From positions 248,001 through 312,000 of the forward strand of contig NZ_JAQOTJ010000003.1 in assembly GCF_028401955.1 (NCBI RefSeq): a DNA stretch of 64,000 nucleotides, given 5' to 3'. Source of the stretch: Bacillus sp. BP-3 (GTDB lineage Bacteria; Bacillota; Bacilli; Bacillales; Bacillaceae_G). The translations under genes and the position numbers were made by a program. Under the pieces are notes generated by a model that ran no database searches, was not told the origin of the DNA, and worked only from the letters and a program-made list of their open reading frames with translations. This document shows, in pieces, positions 1-7,489 of this stretch; within the stretch, counting starts at the first letter, position 1, and every line of letters starts with the position of its first letter.

Positions 1-1434
1 AAAAGAGGTAAGTTGATAATTTCTCTAGTGATATACACAAGCTTATTAACGGTTTCTATACATACATATACAAAACAACTAGCTCAACCTGTTATAGCAG
101 ACGCAGGACGATTACTTCCGACAAAAGTTAAACGAATAGAGAGCGTTCAAGATGAAAAGAAGTTACAACAATTGGTTCGGGACACAAACACTTCAAATGA
201 AAAACTCTCTATTGCTGGGATGCAGCATACGCAAGGGGGGCATACATATTATCCAAATAGCACTGTTTTAGATATGAAGAGTTACAATAAAATATTGGAC
301 TTCAATCCAAAGCAAAAAAGAATTAGGGTGCAGAGCGGTGCAACGTGGAATGATATTCAAAAGGTAATTAATCCATATGGTCTTGCGATTCAAGTCATGC
401 AATCACAAAATATCTTCACGATAGGTGGTTCTTTAAGTGCAAATGTACATGGGCGGGATATTCGGCATGATGCACTTATAGATACAGTGGATTCATTTCG
501 ATTATTAATGGCAGACGGCAATATTAAAAATGTAAGTCGAAATGAAAATACGGAATTATTCTCTCTTGTAATAGGTGGATACGGTTTATTTGGAGTTATT
601 CTAGATGTTACATTAAATTTAACAGAAGATGAACTATATCAAATACGAACTAAAACAATAAACTATCATGATTATACTTCTTATTTCAAGAAACATGTTG
701 AAGGTGACGAGAGAGTGCGTATGCATTTAGCTCGTATTTCTGTTGCACGAGATTCATTTTTACGGGAAATGTATGTGACGAATTACGTTCTTGTTACGAA
801 TCAAGAAAAGCGAGAACAATATAGTACTTTAAAAGAAGAGACAAATGTTGCTCTGCCAAAGTTTTTTCTTGGATTATCAAGATATAGTGACAGGGGAAAA
901 ACTTTGTTTTGGAACATCCAAAAGAAATACTTTGAACATGCGAATGGATCTTATGAAACTCGAAATAACGTCATGAGATCAGATAGTGCCTTTATGGAGT
1001 ATGAAAATCCGAATCAAATAGAAATTTTACAAGAGTATTTTATTCCAGTTGATCACTTTTCACCGTATATAGATGATTTAAGAAATGTACTAGAACAAGA
1101 AGAACCTAATGTTCTGAATATTACAATTCGATATGTAACAAAAAATGAAAATGCGGTTTTATCCTATGCGAAAGAAGATATGTTTGCTCTTGTACTTCTT
1201 ATCAATCAAGGACGTTCTGAAGACGAAATAAAAAAAACAAAAAAGGTAATTCAGAAGATGATAAACGTTACTTTACAGCATGATGGAAGCTACTATTTGC
1301 CGTATTATCATTATCCAGACAAGCAGCAGTTTCAAAAAGCTTATTCACGTTCAAATGAGTTTTTTCAAAAAAAGAGGAAATATGACCCACAAGAACGGTT
1401 TGTTAATTTATTTTACAAGGAGTATGGTCAATGA
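1..1434 (+). CDS. FAD-binding oxidase, 5' end outside window
   Basis: Probable membrane-anchored FAD-linked oxidase of the PCMH/vanillyl-alcohol-oxidase fold; substrate unknown. The frame is open from the first base (KRGKLIISLVIY before a hydrophobic helix), so the true start probably lies upstream; a TTG at 13 has only a very close AGAGGT. After the N-terminal membrane segment comes the FAD half: VRVQSGATW-type strand, then GGSLSANVHGRD, a region that holds the flavin in this fold. The C-terminal half (NPNQIEILQEYFIP and on) looks like the substrate cap. The stop overlaps the next start by 4 bases, implying coupling to the MFS protein. Family call is solid; substrate is not inferable. Confidence 0.8.
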   Translation, partial: KRGKLIISLVIYTSLLTVSIHTYTKQLAQPVIADAGRLLPTKVKRIESVQDEKKLQQLVRDTNTSNEKLSIAGMQHTQGGHTYYPNSTVLDMKSYNKILDFNPKQKRIRVQSGATWNDIQKVINPYGLAIQVMQSQNIFTIGGSLSANVHGRDIRHDALIDTVDSFRLLMADGNIKNVSRNENTELFSLVIGGYGLFGVILDVTLNLTEDELYQIRTKTINYHDYTSYFKKHVEGDERVRMHLARISVARDSFLREMYVTNYVLVTNQEKREQYSTLKEETNVALPKFFLGLSRYSDRGKTLFWNIQKKYFEHANGSYETRNNVMRSDSAFMEYENPNQIEILQEYFIPVDHFSPYIDDLRNVLEQEEPNVLNITIRYVTKNENAVLSYAKEDMFALVLLINQGRSEDEIKKTKKVIQKMINVTLQHDGSYYLPYYHYPDKQQFQKAYSRSNEFFQKKRKYDPQERFVNLFYKEYGQ

Positions 1435-1982
1435 CATATAGAAGATTTGTAGTTTCACAAAGTCTCATTATGATGGCAGGGGGTATGGTGTTTCCTTTTT
1501 ATGTATTACTACTAAGAAGCGTAGGAAACAGCTTTTCACAATTTGGCCGGGCATATGGTTTATTTGCATTAACATCAGCACTTGCCTATCCTCTAATTGG
1601 GAAAATCTCTGATCGGTTTGGTGATAAAAAACTGTTAATCGTATATTCATGGTCAATGGCTGTTTTAATGCTATGTTTTCCGATCGCTACAGAAGTTTGG
1701 CATGTATATATTTTACAAATTTTAATGGGATTGTTAGGGGCTATACAGAAAAATGCAGAAAAAACATCGCTTGCACGAAAGGTAGAGCGTCAAGAAGCTG
1801 GATATGAAATTGGAAAATATCACGTCTGGACATCTTTAGGGGCAGCGATAGCTATTATTTTAACAGGATATTTAGTTGATTTTTTAACGATTGGAACAAT
1901 TTTTTATATCGCTTCTATTCTATATATGATAAGTGGTATCGTACTTTGGAGGACAAACAGCGAAACCACCTATAACCGATAA
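1431..1982 (+). CDS. Half-size MFS transporter protein (6 TM)
   Basis: 183-residue membrane protein matching only the N-terminal half of a major facilitator permease, with about six helices. Motif A (GKISDRFGDKK, near residue 55) lies between helices 2 and 3 as in the family. Normal MFS proteins have 12 helices and about 400 residues. Here the stop codon lies inside a strong terminator stem, so no C-terminal half follows. It is either a stable half-transporter that dimerises or the product of an old 3' deletion. Start ATG overlaps the oxidase stop by 4 bases, so the two are probably co-translated. Substrate unknown. Confidence 0.75.
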   Translation: MTYRRFVVSQSLIMMAGGMVFPFYVLLLRSVGNSFSQFGRAYGLFALTSALAYPLIGKISDRFGDKKLLIVYSWSMAVLMLCFPIATEVWHVYILQILMGLLGAIQKNAEKTSLARKVERQEAGYEIGKYHVWTSLGAAIAIILTGYLVDFLTIGTIFYIASILYMISGIVLWRTNSETTYNR

Positions 1983-2008
1983 CACTTGTTATCGGTTATA
2001 GGTGGTTT
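1963..2008. terminator. Bidirectional terminator
   Basis: Perfect inverted repeat: AAACCACCTATAACCGAT at 1963-1980 pairs with its complement at 1991-2008, and the pairing continues through AACA/TGTT to a 2-base loop. It lies between convergent genes and contains the MFS stop codon. Confidence 0.85.
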
Positions 2009-2016
2009 ACAATGGT

Positions 2017-2778
2017 TTAATTCACATTTAAATGCTGTAAAAATAACGTAGCTGATACGTAGCGCTTCGCTAATCTTTGTACATAAGCAGTATGAACAGA
2101 TAACGTTGCAATAACAATTGTATTTCGAATGGCTTCGCGTTGTTCCATGTTTATATGCTCAATTTTAGCTGCCAACTGATCGGCATGTTCTTTAATTGTT
2201 TGTTCAATAGTATAAATCGTATTCGTTGTATTGAATTGAATGTAACCTCGTTGATTCAATTTTTCAAATAGAGAAGAGTAAAAAACGTATAATTGTATAG
2301 GGTTAATTAAATCATCAGTGCGATCTGCAGGGTCATTCACGATAAGCTTTAATAACTTTCGAATGGAGTCAAAATCGAGCGCTGTTTTTAAATCTTCTAC
2401 AATAAATAATAAGGCCGCTTGTTCAATTGAATATTTTTTCCCCTTTTGCGGAGAACCGATCATTTCTTTTATATCACGTTTCACCCAATTTTGCAGTGCC
2501 GTAACAGAAAAGTTAGTATTTTCAATTTGATTCCCAAGAGCTACAATTTCATTTAAAGAGAATCCAATATCTGTTTCTTCTATTTTAATAAGCTTTTCGA
2601 AAATGGGTGCTAGTGCAGTTGTAATAATAGCTGTAAAACTTTGGCCGTTCTCAATATCTTCTTTATGTGACTTTGCCCAGGCTTCTTGTAAAATTGCAAG
2701 AGGCTTTTTTGTATTCCATCCTCTAAGAGAAAGAAGGAGCATCGCCATTTCGTTTCGTGTGAGATGAAATGTTTCCAT
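2017..2778 (-). CDS. DUF1836 family protein, probable DNA-binding regulator
   Basis: 253-residue protein of the DUF1836 family. The central part (about residues 88-145, FSVTALQNWVKRD...GKKYSIEQAALLFIVEDLK) resembles a MerR-like helix-turn-helix followed by a helical region, so a DNA-binding role is inferred. Start ATG has the strong site GGAGGTGAAAAG. It is divergent from the secreted-protein gene at 3032, and both promoters carry the same GTTC-N4-GAAC palindrome just downstream of the -10 box, which fits an autoregulated repressor. That link is inference from position; the family function is not established to my knowledge. Confidence 0.75.
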   Translation of the reverse strand: METFHLTRNEMAMLLLSLRGWNTKKPLAILQEAWAKSHKEDIENGQSFTAIITTALAPIFEKLIKIEETDIGFSLNEIVALGNQIENTNFSVTALQNWVKRDIKEMIGSPQKGKKYSIEQAALLFIVEDLKTALDFDSIRKLLKLIVNDPADRTDDLINPIQLYVFYSSLFEKLNQRGYIQFNTTNTIYTIEQTIKEHADQLAAKIEHINMEQREAIRNTIVIATLSVHTAYVQRLAKRYVSATLFLQHLNVN

Positions 2779-2800
2779 CTTTTCACCTCCAATAATATAA

Positions 2801-2845
2801 AAGTTCTTATGAACTTATATTATGCATTGTTCTATATAAAGTCAA
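2801..2845 (-). promoter_or_regulatory. Promoter and operator of the DUF1836 gene
   Basis: On the minus strand TTGACT (2840-2845) and TAATAT (2817-2822) are separated by 17 bases, a good sigma-A promoter. Immediately downstream of the -10 lies the palindrome AAGTTCTTATGAACTT (2801-2816), the same GTTC-N4-GAAC pattern as in the opposing promoter. Confidence 0.65.
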
Positions 2846-2903
2846 TTGTATTTTCATGATTGTTCGTGTGGTTAATCAAGTTAATAATTTTAATAAATAT
2901 CTC

Positions 2904-2946
2904 TTGATTATTCTAAAAAAAGTTCATATAATAGGTTCATAAGAAC
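2904..2946 (+). promoter_or_regulatory. Promoter and operator of the secreted-protein/DUF2653 pair
   Basis: TTGATT (2904-2909), 17-base spacer, TATAAT (2927-2932). The palindrome GTTCATAAGAAC (2935-2946) sits right after the -10, and an AAGTTC half-site (2920-2925) runs up to it. A bound repressor would block initiation. Confidence 0.65.
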
Positions 2947-3031
2947 TTTTTAATTAACTTTAAAAAATATCTATCTTTTTCATGATTTAATAGAAGGATA
3001 GATATGATATATATAATAGAAGGAGAATGAA

Positions 3032-3490
3032 TTGTATATGTTAAAAAAAATAGTTACAATATTGACAGCATTTATGTTTGTCTTTGCTGCAGGTAGTTTC
3101 ATTTCAGTAGATAGCGCTTATGCAAAAAGCTATAAATCTGGTAAAAAATCATATACTCCAAGTTCAAGTCAAACACAAAAATCAAAGGTAGATTTGAATA
3201 AAAAAGATTCTAATGTAAATGCAAATAAAACAACAGATTCAAAAACAAAAGCAACAAATACAGCACCAAAAAGTAATAAAGGTAGCTTTATGAAAGGTCT
3301 TTTACTTGGTGGTCTTGGTGGTTTATTAATGGGTAGCTTATTTGGTCACATGGGAGCTCTTGGTTCTATATTAGCATTTATGGTGAATATGCTAGTAATG
3401 GCTGGAATTGTAATGTTAGCAGTTCGCGCATTTAAATACTTTAAAAATCAACGTAAAAAACAGGTGGAAGAAGCAGCATGGAAACGATAA
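3032..3490 (+). CDS. Secreted/membrane Tim44-like small protein
   Basis: About 150 residues: a signal peptide (MLKKIVTILTAFMFVFAAG ... DSAYA), a Lys/Ser/Asn-rich low-complexity stretch, a glycine-rich hydrophobic block (GGLGGLLMGSLFG) and a second membrane helix ending in basic residues (KYFKNQRKK). This resembles the N-terminal part of bacterial Tim44-like proteins, but the family domain is incomplete and function is unknown. The start may be TTG 3032 (6 bases after GGAG) or ATG 3038 (12 bases). It overlaps the DUF2653 gene by 13 bases, so they form one operon under the palindrome-flanked promoter. Confidence 0.7.
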   Translation: MYMLKKIVTILTAFMFVFAAGSFISVDSAYAKSYKSGKKSYTPSSSQTQKSKVDLNKKDSNVNANKTTDSKTKATNTAPKSNKGSFMKGLLLGGLGGLLMGSLFGHMGALGSILAFMVNMLVMAGIVMLAVRAFKYFKNQRKKQVEEAAWKR

Positions 3491-3786
3491 AAATATCTGA
3501 ACAAGAGCTGATTAACGCACTTTGTGTATATATTGCACAAAAACGTCAAGTTGCTCCGGAACAAGTGTCGGTGGAACTAATGTACGATGACGATTATGGT
3601 TTCTCAGCTGAAGTAGAAGTAAACGGCCGTCAGCAAATTTTAATTCAAGCAAATTTAATTGAGGCACTTCGCTTATGGCTTGATATGGAATATAACATTA
3701 ATCCATTTGCTGCAAGATTACAGCTTGAGTTACATGATGAAGAAGGTATTATCGCGCTTGTGAATTTAAATAATTCTTATGAGTAA
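3478..3786 (+). CDS. DUF2653 family protein (YxcD-like)
   Basis: 102-residue acidic cytoplasmic protein resembling B. subtilis YxcD (DUF2653). Key stretches are ISEQELINALCVYIA at the N-terminus and IEALRLWLDMEYNINPFAARL near the C-terminus; no catalytic motif is visible. It starts inside the last codons of the preceding gene and is followed by a terminator, so it is the last gene of a two-gene operon. Function unknown. Confidence 0.8.
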   Translation: METIKISEQELINALCVYIAQKRQVAPEQVSVELMYDDDYGFSAEVEVNGRQQILIQANLIEALRLWLDMEYNINPFAARLQLELHDEEGIIALVNLNNSYE

Positions 3787-3790
3787 TATA

Positions 3791-3832
3791 AAAATAGCTG
3801 CTGAGACATAACAATCTCAGCAGCTATTTTTT
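3791..3832 (+). terminator. Rho-independent terminator
   Basis: AAAATAGCTGCTGAGA (3791-3806) pairs perfectly with 3815-3830, followed by T residues; ends the DUF2653 operon. Confidence 0.9.
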
Positions 3833-3868
3833 GTTAGTAAAAGAACATAAAAGTTATATTGATTAAAG

Positions 3869-4003
3869 ATGCCCTATAAGGAACTCATAGAAGTATGCGG
3901 AGTTGCAGGAGCAGCGGCTACGGATGAGTCAAACTGTTATACTTGTGCAGGAATGCATGGAAGAATTGTGTTAACAATAATATTAATAAAACACCTTGAT
4001 TAA
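3869..4003 (+). other. Possible 44-codon ORF or coding remnant
   Basis: An ATG frame of 44 codons beginning MPYKELIEVCGVAGAAAT, with a CYTC motif, in a spacer that is locally richer in GC than its surroundings. No ribosome-binding site is visible and its 3' end runs into the terminator of the opposing hydrolase gene. It may be a decayed gene end; expression is doubtful. Confidence 0.2.
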
Positions 4004-4020
4004 GAAGGTGTTTTATTAAT
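3982..4020 (-). terminator. Terminator of the alpha/beta hydrolase gene
   Basis: 16-bp perfect stem ATTAATAAAACACCTT (3982-3997) with 4005-4020 and a 7-base loop; the hydrolase stop codon is within the hairpin. Confidence 0.8.
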
Positions 4021-4824
4021 ATCTATAGATTGAATAAAGGTATCTACTATTTTATTAAAGTTGTCAGCTTCTTCTAAAAATGGACAATGGCAGCTATCTT
4101 CAAAAATGATAAGCTGAGAGTTTTGAAGATTCGTGTGTAAATGTTCGCCTGCTGCAACCGGAATGAGCTTTTCTTCTCTGCCGAAACAAAGTAAAGTAGG
4201 GATGGTAATTTGAGCTAGGTAGTCTCGATAATCCACAACAGACTGGTCAAACAAAATAGCACTTGCGACAGATTCTGGGATAGTTGTCACTTCTTTTAAT
4301 ATCCACTCAAAATCATCTTTAGAAAGAGGATTTTTGAACATTAATGATATAAATTCTTTCAAGAAGTTAACTCGATTCATTTGTATTTCTCGCATAATAT
4401 GAATAAGGGCTGGAAGATCAAAAGCCCCAATTGGAAAGTCAGTCCATTTGAAATCAGAAGCTAGTTCATCTACGATAACAGAAGCTTTCACGTTACTTTC
4501 ACCAAATTGTTTTAAATATTCCCAAACAACAAATGCACCCATAGACCAGCCAACTAATACAACGTTTTCAAGAGATAATTTTTCGATAAAAGCATGTAAA
4601 TCACGAGCATAGTTTGCAATGGTATGCCCAGATTGAACGTGTGAAGAACGGCCATGACTTCGCAAATCTAGTGAAATCGCGCGGTGATTTTCACTAAAAT
4701 ACGGTAGCTGTTTATGAAAAAAGCGGCTGCTCATCCAAACTCCATGTACGAATATAATTGGGGTTCCTCGGCCTAGGTCTTCATAATATATATTCGCATC
4801 ATTATCAAGTTTGATATAAGGCAT
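4000..4824 (-). CDS. Alpha/beta hydrolase
   Basis: 274-residue cytoplasmic alpha/beta-hydrolase. Oxyanion region FVHGVW (25-30), nucleophile elbow GWSMG with Ser94, and catalytic His in the DSCHCPF stretch near the C-terminus. The acid site reads GREEKLIP, where the family usually has Asp (GxxDxxxP), so Glu may serve as the acid. Strong Shine-Dalgarno AAAGGAGG before ATG. Monocistronic, with its own terminator. Substrate unknown; esterase, peptidase and haloperoxidase-like members share this architecture. Confidence 0.85.
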   Translation of the reverse strand: MPYIKLDNDANIYYEDLGRGTPIIFVHGVWMSSRFFHKQLPYFSENHRAISLDLRSHGRSSHVQSGHTIANYARDLHAFIEKLSLENVVLVGWSMGAFVVWEYLKQFGESNVKASVIVDELASDFKWTDFPIGAFDLPALIHIMREIQMNRVNFLKEFISLMFKNPLSKDDFEWILKEVTTIPESVASAILFDQSVVDYRDYLAQITIPTLLCFGREEKLIPVAAGEHLHTNLQNSQLIIFEDSCHCPFLEEADNFNKIVDTFIQSIDINKTPS

Positions 4825-5070
4825 GTTCGTAAACCTCCTTTTTACAGAAAAAATAAGTTTATATATTCGAAAATATGCTTTATTTCAGCTGTGTATTCAA
4901 AGATTCTAAAAAAATACCATCGCCTTTTTTACAAAATAGTCATATATATCGGTACAAATCTCTACTTTTCACGTAAATTCAAAAGAAACATTGATTATTT
5001 CAAAAAAAATTCGCATAAAATATTGTCATATCCTGCCCTTTAAGATATCCTTTTGTAGAGAGGTGAAATC

Positions 5071-6003
5071 ATGGAAAAAGTACTTATTTTCGGGCATAAA
5101 AACCCAGATACAGATGCAATTTGTTCTGCAATTGCATATGCAGAGTTAAAGAAAGAATTAGGAATGGATGCTGAGCCTGTTCGTTTAGGCGAAATTAGCG
5201 GTGAAACTCAATTTGCTTTAGATCATTTTAAAGTAAAAGGACCGCGTTTTGTTGAAACAGTAGCAAACGAAGTGGACAATGTTATTTTAGTTGACCATAA
5301 CGAACGTCAACAAAGTGCGAATGATATTGAGTCTGTTCGTGTATTAGAAGTAATCGACCATCACCGTATTGCTAACTTTGAAACGAGTGATCCTTTATAC
5401 TACCGTTGTGAGCCTGTTGGTTGTACAGCTACAATTTTAAATAAAATGTACAAAGAAAACGGCGTTGCAATTCGTAAAGAAGTTGCAGGATTAATGTTAT
5501 CTGCAATCATTTCCGATTCTTTACTATTTAAATCTCCAACTTGCACAGACCAAGACGTAGCAGCAGCTCGTGAATTAGCTGAAATCGCTGGTGTAGATGC
5601 TGAAAGCTACGGTTTAGACATGTTAAAAGCAGGTGCAGATTTAAGTGGTAAAACAATGGAACAATTAATTTCACTTGATGCAAAAGAGTTCCAAATGGGC
5701 GATGCAAAAGTTGAAATCGCACAAGTAAACGCTGTTGATACAAATGACGTTCTAGTACACCAAGCAGAACTAGAAAAAGTAATCTCTGCAGTAGTAGAAG
5801 AAAAAGGTTTAGACCTATTCTTATTCGTTGTAACAGACATTTTAACAAACGATTCTGTCGGCCTTGCCATCGGTAAAGCAACACAAGCTGTTGAAAAAGC
5901 ATACAACGTAACGTTAGAAAACAATACAGCTACTTTAAAAGGTGTTGTATCTCGTAAAAAACAAATCGTTCCTGTATTAACAGAAACATTCCAAACTCTA
6001 TAA
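5071..6003 (+). CDS. ppaC: Manganese-dependent inorganic pyrophosphatase
   Basis: Family II pyrophosphatase (PPi to 2 Pi) that pulls biosynthetic reactions forward in the cytoplasm. 310 residues, full length for the family. DHH-domain metal-binding motifs are all present: GHKNPDTD (8-15), VDHNE (about 90) and IDHHR (about 113). The C-terminal DHHA2 domain ends with the conserved [11 protein letters not shown] with AGAGAGGTG upstream. Monocistronic, followed by a terminator. Confidence 0.97.
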   Translation: MEKVLIFGHKNPDTDAICSAIAYAELKKELGMDAEPVRLGEISGETQFALDHFKVKGPRFVETVANEVDNVILVDHNERQQSANDIESVRVLEVIDHHRIANFETSDPLYYRCEPVGCTATILNKMYKENGVAIRKEVAGLMLSAIISDSLLFKSPTCTDQDVAAARELAEIAGVDAESYGLDMLKAGADLSGKTMEQLISLDAKEFQMGDAKVEIAQVNAVDTNDVLVHQAELEKVISAVVEEKGLDLFLFVVTDILTNDSVGLAIGKATQAVEKAYNVTLENNTATLKGVVSRKKQIVPVLTETFQTL

Positions 6004-6024
6004 GAGAAGTTTTGGATGAAAAGG

Positions 6025-6062
6025 AAAGAACAAGCAGATATACAGTCTACTTGTTCTTTTTT
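6025..6062 (+). terminator. Terminator after ppaC
   Basis: AAAGAACAAG (6025-6034) pairs with CTTGTTCTTT (6050-6059), then T-rich. Confidence 0.85.
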
Positions 6063-6288
6063 TGTTTTTAGAAGGCATAAAATTTCGATATTAAAGTCTG
6101 TTATTTTAATGTTTCATATAGAAAAGGTGGAACTTGAGTAGGGAGAATTGAAAAACCTGATATTTTTATCTGTGAATGAAAAATGCTATGATTTTATTGC
6201 AAATTATTTTGTCATATCTTAAAAGTAATAATGAAAAAATAAAGCAGGTTATATAGGATTGAGAGAGAAAAGAGGTAAGAAGATACGA

Positions 6289-6741
6289 ATGAAAAGACTA
6301 TGCATAATTCCATGTGGAAAAAAGAAGATTTGGGATAAGTGTCCTGATATTGGGCCGAAAGAAGCAAGAGAAGTGTACATTAGCCCATTCGGAAAAGCGT
6401 GCCAAGCGTATGCTTCTCAATTTTTTACACACTGGGTTATTTTATCTGCAAAGCATGGATTTTTACTACCAACCGATATAGTGAAAGAAAACTATGATCT
6501 TGCTTTTAATTCGAAAGGAAGTGAGATTATGAATATAGAACAACTAAAAAAACAGATGATGGATAAAGACCTGCTAGACTTTGATGAAATTGTTCTGCTT
6601 GCAGGAAAGAAGCATAAAAAAGTAGTGACAAAGTTATATCCAGAAGAAATCATCTCTTATCCATTAGAAGGCTGTAAAGGGATTGGATATATGTTGCAGC
6701 GGCTGAAGATGGCAGTTGAAAATCATAACGAGATTCAGTAA
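6289..6741 (+). CDS. DUF6884-like protein
   Basis: About 150 residues, starting MKRLCIIPCGKKKIW; the frame extends to TTG 6259, but ATG 6289 gives the family-like N-terminus with CGKKK. Later motifs include ILSAKHGFLLP and EIVLLAGKKHKKVV, typical of a small family (DUF6884, related to phage and YaaA-like proteins) of unclear biochemical role, possibly nucleic-acid linked. AGAGG lies 13 bases upstream, a weak site. Stands alone before a bidirectional terminator. Confidence 0.65.
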   Translation: MKRLCIIPCGKKKIWDKCPDIGPKEAREVYISPFGKACQAYASQFFTHWVILSAKHGFLLPTDIVKENYDLAFNSKGSEIMNIEQLKKQMMDKDLLDFDEIVLLAGKKHKKVVTKLYPEEIISYPLEGCKGIGYMLQRLKMAVENHNEIQ

Positions 6742-6777
6742 ATGTAAAAAAGTTTAATTAACGTGGAAGTTAAAAAA

Positions 6778-6805
6778 ATAAAGGGGCATTTGGAAACCCC
6801 TTTAT
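6778..6805. terminator. Bidirectional terminator
   Basis: ATAAAGGGG (6778-6786) pairs with CCCCTTTAT (6797-6805) between convergent genes, A-rich on one side and T-rich on the other. Confidence 0.8.
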
Positions 6806-6828
6806 TCTAAAGAGAATTTTCATTTAGA

Positions 6829-7200
6829 TCATTCTAAATGTTGGTAATAATTTATCACTTGCTCCATAAGATTTCTGATCTCTTTTACTGGTGGTTTTTT
6901 ATCGTATATATCTATATGTGAAGAGTAATAATTTAAATTTCTAACAAGGCCTTTTCCGATTTTTTCTTTTAGGAAAGGGAATATTTGTCCAGTATAGTCT
7001 TCAAGAGATTTACAATAATATTTTTCATCTAAATAAATACTATATTTACATGTTAGCTCTACTAGTGGGTTACCTTCAAAATCATATACATCTTTAGAGT
7101 CAAAAATGTCTATTAGTGCAAATCTATCATTAAGATAAACTTTTTTCTTTTTTACAGGCTTATTAGAAAGAATAAAAGCGATACCTATTGCATTAATCAA
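6829..7200 (-). CDS. Hypothetical protein
   Basis: 123 residues, not recognised. The N-terminus (INAIGIAFILSN) is weakly hydrophobic and the body is rich in Lys, Tyr and Asp, with no motif. TTG start at 7200 is supported by TAGGAGG 7 bases upstream (7208-7212 on the + strand as CCTCC). The leader upstream of this site is unusually structured (see 7213-7345). Confidence 0.6.
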   Translation of the reverse strand: MINAIGIAFILSNKPVKKKKVYLNDRFALIDIFDSKDVYDFEGNPLVELTCKYSIYLDEKYYCKSLEDYTGQIFPFLKEKIGKGLVRNLNYYSSHIDIYDKKPPVKEIRNLMEQVINYYQHLE

Positions 7201-7212
7201 TATGATGCCTCC

Positions 7213-7345
7213 TATAAATATAAAGTGAAACTCTCATCGGTCCTCACCAATTGGACTTTTATGTGCAGCACATCTCCCGTCTAATCCCCTTGCCCTTTGT
7301 TGAATTTTGAGTAGGGGGATCTTATTACCTGTTAATGCCTTATAA
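7213..7345 (-). other. Structured 5' leader or dispersed repeat
   Basis: Read on the minus strand this spacer contains several possible pairings: ATCCCC with GGGGAT about 30 bases later, the palindrome ATGTGC-T-GCACAT, GTCC with GGAC and GTGA with TCAC, ending just before the ribosome-binding site of the 6829-7200 gene. It is more GC-rich than ordinary spacers here. It could be a cis-regulatory leader or a copy of a B. cereus group intergenic repeat; I cannot tell which. Confidence 0.3.
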
Positions 7346-7489
7346 AAAAAGATACTAATAAAATATATCGATATTTGTTAAATGTAAAGGGGGAAAGTGT
7401 AGTTAGAGGAGAAGTAGAGAGTACAACGACTTTTGACTAATGGTATAATACTAATAGATGAAAGACTAAGAAAAGCAGGTGAATCCTTT

